Shown here piece by piece: positions 52,675 through 60,301 of a stretch of DNA of 64,000 bases. Position 1 is the stretch's first letter, and each line of letters begins with the position of its first letter. The DNA is from Actinacidiphila cocklensis (lineage in GTDB: Bacteria > Actinomycetota > Actinomycetes > Streptomycetales > Streptomycetaceae), in the NCBI RefSeq assembly GCF_907177275.1, contig NZ_CAJSLV010000001.1, forward strand, positions 248,001 to 312,000, in the 5' to 3' direction. Both the position numbers and the translations under genes were made by a program. A model generated the notes under the pieces. The model saw only the letters and a program-made list of their open reading frames with translations, was not told where the DNA came from and did no database searches.

Positions 52675-52731
52675 GGCGCACCGGGGGCTCGGACCGTCGC
52701 CCGCAGGAGGTGTGAGGTCATACGACGGGGG

Positions 52732-53391
52732 TCACACCTTGTCCGCTTCGGTCGGCGTGGTCGTTGCGGTCGTCGTACGGTCCTTGCCCAGCCACTGCGA
52801 GTGGTGCCGCTGTGCCCAGGACCTGCTGACGTAGCCGGTCCGCATGCCGAGCCTCGCCTCCGGGTCCTCGAGGGCCCTGCGCATGTGCCCGAGCAGGACG
52901 ATGGCGATCGCCCAGGCCAGGATGTCGTGGACGAAGATCGCACTGGTGCGGGAGATGGAGGGCAGCAGCCCCATGAACCACATCAGCAGGCCGGTGAACA
53001 TCATCACCAGCACGGCGCCGGCGATCCAGCCCGCGTAGAGCTTCTGGCCCGCGTTGAACTTGCCGGCCGGGCGGGCCGCGTGCCGGTTGCGGCGCCTGCG
53101 GGCGGCGCGCAGCCACTGCCGGTCGTAGGCCGAGAAGCGGTTGATCCGGCGCAGGTCCGCGCGGAAGGCGGGGGAGCCGAGCCCCAGCACGAAGGGCAGC
53201 GGCAGCAGGATGCCGGACCACTCGTGGAGCGTGACCATCAGGTACCGCCGCCCGACGAGCTGGGCCAGCGGCCCGAAGTACAGGCAGGCGGCGGTGGACA
53301 GGCACACCAGCATGAGGAGGCCGGTGGCCCGGTGGACCCAGCGTTCCGCGGGGCTGAAGCGGCGGACCCTGCCGGCCGCCTCAGGCCGCAT
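52732..53391 (-). CDS. b-type cytochrome membrane subunit (formate dehydrogenase/hydrogenase cyt b-like)
   Basis: 219 residues from an ATG at 53391, overlapping the molybdopterin gene by 11 bases; an earlier start at 53433 would overlap more. Four hydrophobic helices with His in R-W-V-H-R-A-T-G, L-H-E-W-S-G and F-V-H-D-I-L-A-W are placed as heme ligands of cytochrome b561-like subunits. It would carry electrons between the exported molybdenum enzyme and the quinone pool. The heme assignment is inferred. Confidence 0.82.
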   Translation of the reverse strand: MRPEAAGRVRRFSPAERWVHRATGLLMLVCLSTAACLYFGPLAQLVGRRYLMVTLHEWSGILLPLPFVLGLGSPAFRADLRRINRFSAYDRQWLRAARRRRNRHAARPAGKFNAGQKLYAGWIAGAVLVMMFTGLLMWFMGLLPSISRTSAIFVHDILAWAIAIVLLGHMRRALEDPEARLGMRTGYVSRSWAQRHHSQWLGKDRTTTATTTPTEADKV

Positions 53392-54145
53392 TGCCGCGCC
53401 GGTCGGCGTCGTTGAGCCAGCCGTCGACGGCATAGCCGCGCTCCTCCCAGTAGCCGGGGACGACCTTGTCGATGACCGAGATACCGGACAGCCACTTGGC
53501 CGACTTGTAGAAGTACATGGGCGCCACGTAGAGGCGGACGGGGCCGCCGTGCGCGTGCGAGATGGGCCTGTCCTGCATGTTCAGCGCCACCAGGACGTCC
53601 GAGCGGCGGGCCTGTTCCAGCGTGAGGCTCTCGCTGTAGGCGCCGTCGAAGCAGGTGAACCGGATCGCCGCGCCCGGGGAGCGCACCCCGGCGTCGTCGA
53701 GGATGTCCGCCAGCCGCACGCCGTCGAAGGGCACCTTCTCCACCCGCCAGCCGTCGGTGCACACGACGTCGTGGACGACCCTGGCCTGCGGCATCGCGCG
53801 CAGGTGGTCGAGGGTGTAGTGCCGGGGCCGCTCCACGAGTCCGGTGACCCGCAGCTGGTAGTTCGTCTCGTCCTTGTGCGGCACCGAGCCGACGACGCTG
53901 TAGTACCGGAAGCCGCCCGGGTTGGGCAGCAGGCCGGTCAGGCCGGATGCGTCGACCTGGGAGGCGGCGGCGAGGAAGTCCTCCCACTTGCGCTGGAGGT
54001 AGGGCGCTGTGGCGAGTCCCGCCGCGCCCGCGCCGAGCATGCCCAGCATCGCCCGCCGGCCCACCGGCGCGCCCTCGGCCTCCGGCTCGGGCTCAGTGTC
54101 CGAGTTCGGCTCAGGCTCCGGCCCCGGCTTCGGCTTTCTTGCCAT
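53381..54145 (-). CDS. Tat-exported molybdopterin-dependent oxidoreductase, sulfite-oxidase fold
   Basis: 254 residues from an ATG at 54145 (AAGGAG 10 bases upstream). A Pro/Glu-rich head leads to a twin-arginine signal G-R-R-A-M-L-G-M-L-G. The Mo-coordinating Cys129 lies in H-D-V-V-C-T-D-G-W; R-F-T-C-F-D-G-A and H-G-G-P-V-R-L complete the sulfite-oxidase/YedY-type core. It probably repairs or oxidises a small substrate outside the membrane. Motif A lies 89 bases upstream and the b-type cytochrome gene is coupled downstream. Confidence 0.87.
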   Translation of the reverse strand: MARKPKPGPEPEPNSDTEPEPEAEGAPVGRRAMLGMLGAGAAGLATAPYLQRKWEDFLAAASQVDASGLTGLLPNPGGFRYYSVVGSVPHKDETNYQLRVTGLVERPRHYTLDHLRAMPQARVVHDVVCTDGWRVEKVPFDGVRLADILDDAGVRSPGAAIRFTCFDGAYSESLTLEQARRSDVLVALNMQDRPISHAHGGPVRLYVAPMYFYKSAKWLSGISVIDKVVPGYWEERGYAVDGWLNDADRRGNAA

Positions 54146-54233
54146 GGTCAGTGTGCTCCTTCGCGGCGGCAACGATCCCGGCCGGTGCCGGGCGGGTCCA
54201 CACGTGTGAACACGGGTGAGCCGCTCGCTCGTC

Positions 54234-54260
54234 ATCGTCACCGCTTAAACCGGTGACGAT
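54234..54260. promoter_or_regulatory. Regulon motif A, copy between Mo-enzyme and flavin reductase genes
   Basis: ATCGTCACCG and CGGTGACGAT form perfect arms around seven bases. It is one of five copies of GTCACC-N9-GGTGAC in the window (one with a first-base change). Confidence 0.7.
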
Positions 54261-54355
54261 CGTGGCATGGGCGTCCTCGCCCTGTCAACACGTGGCCCGC
54301 CGGCCGTCCCCGAAGCTGGCGGCGAGCACCCGGACACCGGGCCGGTCAGGAAGGA

Positions 54356-54374
54356 CACCGTCAGGTGACTGATG
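54356..54374 (+). promoter_or_regulatory. Regulon motif B, copy upstream of flavin reductase
   Basis: CACCGTCAGGTGACTGATG, 76 bases before the start at 54450, same orientation as the gene. Confidence 0.6.
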
Positions 54375-54449
54375 CGGGACGCCCCCTTGCCGGTCGAGGC
54401 TGGGAGACGGCACCGGCCGTCCGGCCGGAGTCCGTTCACCGGAGGACTC

Positions 54450-55889
54450 ATGACGACCGAGAACACCCGCACCTACGACGTCATCGTGATCGGGGCCGGC
54501 CCCGTCGGTGAGAACGTGGCGGACCGCACCGCCGCCGCGGGCCTGAGCACCGTCATCGTGGAGAGCGAACTGGTCGGCGGCGAGTGCTCGTACTGGGCCT
54601 GCGAGCCCAGCAAGGCACTGCTGCGCCCCGCCCTGCTCCGCGCCGACGCCATGCACATGCCCGGCCTTGATCCCGCTGTCGGGAGCCCGCTGGACACCAA
54701 GGCCGTCCTGGCGCACCGCGACCGCATGTCGGCGGACTGGAAGGACGACGGCCAGGTCGAGTGGCTCGCGTCTGCCGGAATCGAACTGCTCCGCGGCCAC
54801 GGACGCCTGGCGGGGGAGCGCGAGGTGACCGTGTCGACCCCCGAGGGCGGCACCGTACGCCTGCGGGCACGGCACGCCGTGGCCGTGTGCACCGGCAGCC
54901 GGGCTGCGCTCCCCGCGCTGCCCGGGGTCGACGAGCTGCGGCCCTGGACCAGCCGGGAGGCGACCTCCGCCCAGGAGGCGCCGCCGCGTCTGGCGGTCGT
55001 CGGCGCCGGCGTGGTGGGCGTCGAGATGGCCACCGCCTGGCAGGCCCTGGGCAGCCAGGTGACCTTGCTCGCCCGCGGGGCCGGGCTGCTACCGCGGATG
55101 GAGCCCTTCGCGGGCGAACTGGTCACCGAGCGGCTGCGGGAGGCCGGCGCGGACGTGCGGTTCGGCGTCTCGGTCGTCGCAGCCGAGCGGCTGAGCGACG
55201 GCGCGGTCCGCGTCACGCTGTCGGAGGGCGGTGAACTCACCGTCGACGAGATCCTGTTCGCCGTCGGCCGGGCGCCGCGCTCGCAGGACATAGGGCTGGA
55301 CACCGTGGGGCTGGCCCCGGGGGACTGGATCGCCGTGGACGACAACCTGACCGTCACCGGGGTCCCGGGGAACTGGCTGTACGCCGTCGGCGACGTCAAC
55401 CGCCGGGCGCTCTACACCCATCAGGGCAAGTACCAGGCCCGCGTCGCCGGAGCCGTGATCACCGCCCGCGCCCGCGGCGAACAACTCGGCACCGGTCGCT
55501 GGGCACCGCACAGCAGCACGGCCGACGTCGAGGCCGTCCCCGGCGTCGTCTTCACCGATCCCGAGGTCGCCGCCGTCGGACTGACCGCCGCCGAGGCCGA
55601 ACGCACCGGCCGCGCCGTCGAGGTCGTCGACCACGAGATCGGCCTTCTCGCGGGCGCCCTGCAATACCGTCCCGACTACCGGGGCAGGGCACGGATCCTC
55701 GTCGACCGCGAGCGCCAGGTCGTCGTCGGCGCCACCTTCGCCGGTCCCGGGGTCGGCGAACTGCTGTACTCGGCGACCGTCGCCATCACGGGCGAAGTGC
55801 CGGTCGACCGGCTGTGGCACGCCGTACCGGCCTTCCCCACCATCAGCGAGGTGTGGCTGCGCCTGCTGGAGACGCGGCGCGACTCGTGA
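54450..55889 (+). CDS. FAD-dependent pyridine nucleotide-disulfide oxidoreductase
   Basis: 479 residues from an ATG at 54450 with GGAGG upstream. FAD motif V-I-V-I-G-A-G-P-V-G, redox-active disulfide C46-x4-C51 in G-G-E-C-S-Y-W-A-C-E-P, NAD(P) motif V-V-G-A-G-V-V-G, and a dimerisation domain at the end. It looks like the dihydrolipoamide dehydrogenase/mercuric reductase group, but lacks an extra metal-binding pair at the C-terminus, so mercury reduction is not implied. No lipoyl partner genes are near. Confidence 0.9.
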   Translation: MTTENTRTYDVIVIGAGPVGENVADRTAAAGLSTVIVESELVGGECSYWACEPSKALLRPALLRADAMHMPGLDPAVGSPLDTKAVLAHRDRMSADWKDDGQVEWLASAGIELLRGHGRLAGEREVTVSTPEGGTVRLRARHAVAVCTGSRAALPALPGVDELRPWTSREATSAQEAPPRLAVVGAGVVGVEMATAWQALGSQVTLLARGAGLLPRMEPFAGELVTERLREAGADVRFGVSVVAAERLSDGAVRVTLSEGGELTVDEILFAVGRAPRSQDIGLDTVGLAPGDWIAVDDNLTVTGVPGNWLYAVGDVNRRALYTHQGKYQARVAGAVITARARGEQLGTGRWAPHSSTADVEAVPGVVFTDPEVAAVGLTAAEAERTGRAVEVVDHEIGLLAGALQYRPDYRGRARILVDRERQVVVGATFAGPGVGELLYSATVAITGEVPVDRLWHAVPAFPTISEVWLRLLETRRDS

Positions 55890-55935
55890 CCGGGCCCGCG
55901 GGCGGCGACGCCTGCCCGCGGGACGGGCATACGGA

Positions 55936-56493
55936 TCAACGGGCGGCGGAACCCGGCTCGACCAGGGTGTACATGACGGAGCGCTGCTGCTTGTGCCGCT
56001 GGACACGTCCCTTGGCGACCAGTGACTCAAGGGTGTTGCGCACCACCTGCGGTGTGGGGTTGCGGTCAGGGAACCTCTCCAGGAGCTCGTCCCGCAGCTC
56101 CTTCGCCAGCCGCGGCTCCTCGTACTTCCCGAGCAGGTCCGCCAGAACGTCACCGAGCAGCGCCTGAGGCGACGTCGCCTTCGCGCCCGCCTTCGCCGAA
56201 GTGCCCCGGGTCTTCCCGGCCGTTGACGGGCGCCGCGCGGCGGCCCGGTCGGGAGCCCGCTTCGCCTTCGCGACGACGGGCTCGTCCTGCAGCTGCTCGG
56301 GCAGGCGCGACGCGTCGGCGAAGCCCTCGTACCGCTCGGCGAGTTTGATGATCTCCGCCAGGAGGGATTCCTCCTGCTTCAACACCGCGATCTGCTCCGC
56401 CAGCTCCTGTTGCCGTCGGCGGTTCTTCTCCAGGTCCGATGCGGCCTGTTCCACGTACCGCGATCGGAGCGTGGCGGCTGACTCGCTGGTCAC
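55936..56493 (-). CDS. Regulatory-type protein: coiled coil, basic linker, winged helix
   Basis: 185 residues from a GTG at 56493. Residues about 10-50 form a Glu/Gln-rich coiled coil, followed by a Lys/Arg/Ala/Pro linker and a C-terminal winged-helix-like domain (T-P-Q-V-V-R-N-T-L-E-S-L-V-A-K-G-R-V-Q-R). It resembles small nucleoid or replication-associated regulators of Streptomyces. DNA binding is likely; target not known. No strong ribosome site. Confidence 0.75.
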   Translation of the reverse strand: MTSESAATLRSRYVEQAASDLEKNRRRQQELAEQIAVLKQEESLLAEIIKLAERYEGFADASRLPEQLQDEPVVAKAKRAPDRAAARRPSTAGKTRGTSAKAGAKATSPQALLGDVLADLLGKYEEPRLAKELRDELLERFPDRNPTPQVVRNTLESLVAKGRVQRHKQQRSVMYTLVEPGSAAR

Positions 56494-56836
56494 AAGCGGT
56501 TCACTCCCTCGATATGGATGACGCTGCGCATGGTACCCACGGGGAGGGTCCCGTGCGGAAAGGTGTCGACGCCGGACGGCTCGTCGGACATGTTCACCTT
56601 CACGATAGGCGCTGGTGTGCCTGCGTATGCAGGGGATGCGGGCTTTTCTTCCGGCTTTCGCGGTCTGACGGCGTCACCCCGACCTGCTTTCCCCCCAACG
56701 TACCGCCTGGTAAGTGTGCCTGCCGGCCGCCCGGCACGCTGTAGGTGGCCGCGCGGATGTTCGGCCGCGCCGCGTGGCAGCATGTCCGCGTACACGCGCG
56801 ACACATGTGTCGCGGCAGCACTCCTCCGGAGGCCTC
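56494..56836. other. Intergenic region between divergent genes
   Basis: No gene seen in 343 bases apart from the palindrome at 56797-56814. Confidence 0.6.
56797..56814. promoter_or_regulatory. 18-base perfect palindrome upstream of methyltransferase
   Basis: CGCGACACATGTGTCGCG is fully symmetric and ends 22 bases before the start at 56837, a repressor-like position (TetR-type operators often have such symmetry). No dedicated regulator gene is adjacent. Confidence 0.65.
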
Positions 56837-57823
56837 ATGTCCGTATCGCCCGAATCCGCCACGCCTTCCGCGGATCTCGCCCTGCCGCTCGGTGAGGACC
56901 CCGTGGCCGTTCTGGAGGCCGCCGTATGGGCCATGGCCGCGGTCGTGAGCACTCGGCGGCAGGCTCTTTCCGAGCCCCTCGCGGACGCGCTCCTGCGTGA
57001 TCCGCAGCGGACCGCGGTCCTGGAGAGCGTGGGCCTGGTCCGCCGGGGCGCGCACGGCCTCGTCGTCCACCCCTCGCTCGACGGGCCGGACGAGGCGACG
57101 GCGCGCAGCGCGGTGGAGGCGAAGCTCAGCTCGCTGCGGCAGGCCGTCGCGGCCGCCGCAGGCGACGAGGCGGGCACCCCGGAGGGCGGCTGGGGCGCGC
57201 AGGCCGACGCGGTGCTGCTCAACCAGGGACGGGCCTCCGCGGCGACCGGCCGCGCGCTCGCCGGGAGGATCGTGCCGCGCCTGGCCGGATGCGCCGAGCG
57301 GCTGGCGGCCGAGGGCAGCCGCATCCTCGACGTGGGTACCGGCGTCGGCGCGCTGGCCCTGGCGCTGGCCGAGGGCTTCCCGCGGGCGCGGGTGGAGGGC
57401 ATCGACGTACTGGAGCGGGCACTGAACCTCGGACGGGACGAACTTGCCGCCGCGGAACCGGCCGTGGCCGCGCGGGTGTCGCTGCGCCTTCAGGACGCGG
57501 TGGACGTGTCGGAGCGGGCGGCCTACCAACTGGTCTGGCTGCCGGCGCCGTTCCTGCCGGAGGAGGCCCTGCGGGCGGCCCTGCCCCGCCTCGCCGAGGC
57601 CCTGGCGCCGGGGGCGTGGCTGGTGGCGGGGACCAACCCGGTCGCCCAGGACGCGCTGCGCCGCTCGGTCGGCCGGTGGACCGCGGTGCGCGGCGGCGGC
57701 AACTCCTTCGACACGGCGCACATGTCCGAGGAGCTGGAGTCCCTGGGACTGGTGGAGGCGAGCACCTTCCCGACCGTTCCCGGCGGTCCCGTCCTCGTCG
57801 CGGCACGGCGCCCCGTGCGCTGA
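56837..57823 (+). CDS. Class I SAM-dependent methyltransferase
   Basis: 328 residues, ATG at 56837 with GGAGG upstream. A helical head of about 140 residues precedes the Rossmann domain with I-L-D-V-G-T-G-V-G-A-L-A and V-E-G-I-D-V-L. A later L-V-W-L-P-A-P-F-L marks motif IV. The substrate is not evident; this type is common in secondary metabolism and regulation. Confidence 0.87.
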   Translation: MSVSPESATPSADLALPLGEDPVAVLEAAVWAMAAVVSTRRQALSEPLADALLRDPQRTAVLESVGLVRRGAHGLVVHPSLDGPDEATARSAVEAKLSSLRQAVAAAAGDEAGTPEGGWGAQADAVLLNQGRASAATGRALAGRIVPRLAGCAERLAAEGSRILDVGTGVGALALALAEGFPRARVEGIDVLERALNLGRDELAAAEPAVAARVSLRLQDAVDVSERAAYQLVWLPAPFLPEEALRAALPRLAEALAPGAWLVAGTNPVAQDALRRSVGRWTAVRGGGNSFDTAHMSEELESLGLVEASTFPTVPGGPVLVAARRPVR

Positions 57824-57857
57824 GCCCGGCGGCCTCGCCCGCCCCGGACGGCGAAGG

Positions 57858-57895
57858 GAAACCCCGCGATCAGTCGGACCGGGTCCCGGGGTTTC
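57858..57895. terminator. Hairpin between convergent genes
   Basis: GAAACCCCG (57858-57866) pairs with CGGGGTTTC (57887-57895), overlapping the last codons of the SsgA-like gene. Confidence 0.5.
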
Positions 57896-58337
57896 GGAGC
57901 AGGTCCGTGGTGGCCACGTCCCAGTCGATCCCGGCGAGCTCGTGACCGGCGGGCACCAGCTCGTAGGTGCGCTGCAGCCACTCGGCCAGCGCGGGCACGG
58001 GCAGCTCGAACAGGGCCGCCATGTCCCGCGAGGCCAGCCGGAGCCGCGCGGTGGCCCCGACGTCCGGGTGCGACGGCCAGATCTGGACGTCCCCGAGGCC
58101 GCTCACCGAGTACAGCCCCTGCTGCAGGAGGTCGCGGCCCATCCGCCACAGGACACGCGGACCGCCCGCTATGAGGAACTCCACGCACACGACCAGCGGC
58201 GACTCCGCGTCGAAGCGGAACCGCGCCCGGACGGGCTGCCGGGCGGAGACGTCCAGCACCCGCTCGATGTCCAAGGTCAGTTCAAGGCTGTCGTACGACG
58301 CCCGGCGGGCCCGTACGTCCGGTCGGTTACCGCTCAT
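57870..58337 (-). CDS. SsgA-like (SALP) sporulation/cell-division protein
   Basis: 155 residues from an ATG at 58337; an ATG at 58352 is also possible. The SsgA family pattern is visible: R-A-R-F-R-F-D-A-E-S-P-L, then W-R-M-G-R-D-L-L-Q-Q-G-L and G-D-V-Q-I-W-P. SALPs help place septa and remodel peptidoglycan in mycelial actinomycetes, which supports the organism guess. Motif B lies 69 bases upstream of the first start, in gene orientation. Confidence 0.82.
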   Translation of the reverse strand: MSGNRPDVRARRASYDSLELTLDIERVLDVSARQPVRARFRFDAESPLVVCVEFLIAGGPRVLWRMGRDLLQQGLYSVSGLGDVQIWPSHPDVGATARLRLASRDMAALFELPVPALAEWLQRTYELVPAGHELAGIDWDVATTDLLRNPGTRSD

Positions 58338-58405
58338 GACGTGTTGGTCCATTTCCTGTGGCGGATGCTGGCCCGACTCACTCTGGTCCTCGCGGAATCG
58401 ACGTA

Positions 58406-58424
58406 CATAAGTCACTTGACCGTC
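58406..58424 (-). promoter_or_regulatory. Regulon motif B, copy upstream of SsgA-like gene
   Basis: In gene orientation it reads GACGGTCAAGTGACTTATG; it differs from the other copies at two outer positions. Confidence 0.5.
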
Positions 58425-58676
58425 CCGCATCACCGTCGTCGACGGTGAAAGGCGCGACAGGCGCCGTCGAGGTGGTCCAGCGGCGCGCTCCTGCCGACAC
58501 CGGTGGCCCGGTGCGGAACGGGAGTCCGCCCCCGGAGCCCGCCAGGGGAGTCCCGGTCGCATGTCATTGCCCCTGCTCACACGTGTGCGCGGCCGGGTCC
58601 GGCGTTCCGCTCCTGACGCCGGGTGCGAGAAGGCTCGCGACGGCCCGCCGGTCCCACCGGCGGGCCTCCGTCGTAG

Positions 58677-58739
58677 GTCACCCCCTTGACCGGTGACGCG
58701 CTCGACTGCCATAATCCGGTCACCGCTTGAACCGGTGAC
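58677..58739. promoter_or_regulatory. Regulon motif A, two copies upstream of VOC gene
   Basis: GTCACC-N9-GGTGAC at 58677-58697 and at 58719-58739 (42 bases apart), the second 51 bases before the VOC start at 58791. The spacers CCCTTGACC and GCTTGAACC are alike. Confidence 0.75.
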
Positions 58740-58790
58740 GGAAGTGTCGCCGATCGGGCCGCACTCCCAGCACGGAAAGCGAGAACACTC

Positions 58791-59237
58791 ATGGACATGA
58801 AGCTCGAAGTAGTCGTCCTGCCCGTCTCCGACGTGGACCGCGCCAAGGGCTTCTACGTGGGAAGGCTCGGCTGGCGCCTCGACGCCGACTTCCCGATCGA
58901 CGACGGATACCGCATCGTGCAGGTGACCCCGCCCGGCTCCGAGGCCTCGATCATCTTCGGCGAGGGCCTCAGCGCGCAGCAGCCCGGCACCCTCCATGGC
59001 CTCCAGCTGACCGTCACCGACATCGTCAAGGCCCAGGAGGAGCTGGAATCCCGCGGGGTGGAGGTCTCCGGCCCCTTCCGCGACGAGACCGGCGCCTTCC
59101 ACCACGCCGGCTCCTCCCACCGGGTGCCCGGCCTGCACCCCGAGCGGGCCAGCTACGGCACGTTCGCCGCGTTCGCGGACCCCGACGGCAACGAGTGGTT
59201 CCTCCAGGAGATCACCGAGCGCGCGCCCGGCCGCTGA
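58791..59237 (+). CDS. VOC-family (glyoxalase-like) protein
   Basis: 148 residues, ATG at 58791 after CACGGAAAGCGAG. Pattern: V-V-V-L-P-V-S-D-V-D-R-A-K-G-F-Y, G-L-Q-L-T-V-T-D and D-P-D-G-N-E-W-F-L-Q-E, as in lactoylglutathione-lyase-like proteins; the last Glu is a usual metal ligand. Two motif A copies in front indicate tight control, perhaps by an electrophile- or drug-responsive repressor. Confidence 0.87.
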   Translation: MDMKLEVVVLPVSDVDRAKGFYVGRLGWRLDADFPIDDGYRIVQVTPPGSEASIIFGEGLSAQQPGTLHGLQLTVTDIVKAQEELESRGVEVSGPFRDETGAFHHAGSSHRVPGLHPERASYGTFAAFADPDGNEWFLQEITERAPGR

Positions 59238-59277
59238 GGCCCGGCGAGGGTTCCCGGTGCGAGCCGGTGATTCGCGC

Positions 59278-59769
59278 TCAGGCGGTCGTGTCCCGGCTCG
59301 GCGGCTGCTCCGACAGCTTGCCCAGCTGGGCGAGCCACAGCTCGTTCAGCTGCTCGGCCCAGGCGCGGGACAGGGTGTCGAGAGCCTTGGGGACGTCGGC
59401 GCGGACGGCGTTCTCCACCACGACCTCGGTGCCGCCCTCGATCTCGGTGAGCAGCCAGGCCTGGTAGAGCGTCACGCCGCCGCCGATGCCCAGCCAGCCG
59501 ATCCGGCGGGGCGGCACGCTCTCGCCCACGAAGACCTCGAAGCGGTGCCCCGCCCAGAACACCTCGAAGGTCTGCGTCAGGGTGACGGCGCTCACCTCCT
59601 CGCACCCCGGCACCCAGCTCGGCCAGCTCGCCACGTCGGTGAGCAGGGTGAAGGCCCGCTGCGGCGGCCCGGGTACGACAGCCTGCGCCCGGTGGAAGCT
59701 GTGCGCGTCCGCGGGCGAGAAACCGGACGGCCAGTGGATGTCCGGATGGCTGTCTGAGGTGTCGTACAT
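59278..59769 (-). CDS. SRPBCC family protein (copy 2)
   Basis: 163 residues from an ATG at 59769. Paralogue of 48672: D-S-H-P-D-I-H-W-P-S-G-F-S-P, A-F-T-L-L-T-D-V-A-S-W-P-S-W-V-P-G and L-Y-Q-A-W-L-L-T. As in copy 1, a LuxR-type regulator sequence lies just upstream, but here only a stub is left (59914-59983). Function as for copy 1. Confidence 0.87.
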   Translation of the reverse strand: MYDTSDSHPDIHWPSGFSPADAHSFHRAQAVVPGPPQRAFTLLTDVASWPSWVPGCEEVSAVTLTQTFEVFWAGHRFEVFVGESVPPRRIGWLGIGGGVTLYQAWLLTEIEGGTEVVVENAVRADVPKALDTLSRAWAEQLNELWLAQLGKLSEQPPSRDTTA

Positions 59770-60301
59770 CCGAGTTCTCTTTCGTGCTGCTGTTCGGCTT
59801 TCGGGCGGACCGGCGACGGTGTCGGCGAGGCGACGACAGTCCAGGGTGCTCCTAGTCCAGTGTGCGGGCTGCCCCGCGCGAGCGTATACGTCATCCAACT
59901 GGCGATCGGTGCCGCCCTCGGCCGATGCCCTCCGGCCCGAGGGCGGCGAGGGCGTTCCGCAGGGCCGCCCGGGAGCCGATGCCCTGAGTCGAGTTCCGGC
60001 CCGCTCGCCCCAGGGTACGGCCGATGTCTGCGGGGGCGGCTCGCGGGCGCCCGCTCCGACGGGCCGCCTATCGGAACACGTGTGCGCGTTGCGGAACCGA
60101 GCGGAGATCCGGGGTGGCGCGCACACCTGCTTCCACTGTTCACACCCGACCGTCAAATGACTGATGTGTCCGGTCGCCCCGCCGACAAGAGTGTGCACCA
60201 CTGGAGCCGTCCCCGAGCAGGGGGACGACCCCGGACCTGCCCGTCCCACCCGCTCTCCCGGGTGCGGGGGCCGGTCACCGCGACATATGAGAGGACCTCA
60301 C
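59770..60301. other. Intergenic region with LuxR-type C-terminal stub
   Basis: No intact gene in 532 bases. On the minus strand 59914-59983 reads G-I-G-S-R-A-A-L-R-N-A-L-A-A-L, matching the end of the LAL regulator at 48440-48500 (G-I-S-S-R-A-A-L-R-D-A-L-S-R-L). This is a relic. Motif B lies at 60148. Confidence 0.55.
60148..60166 (+). promoter_or_regulatory. Regulon motif B, copy upstream of epoxide-hydrolase-like gene
   Basis: GACCGTCAAATGACTGATG, 136 bases before the start at 60302, same orientation as the gene. Confidence 0.65.

Noticed and set aside
54450..55889. Calling the flavin reductase a mercuric reductase
   Set aside because: It lacks the C-terminal Cys pair and the N-terminal metal-binding domain, and no mer genes are near.
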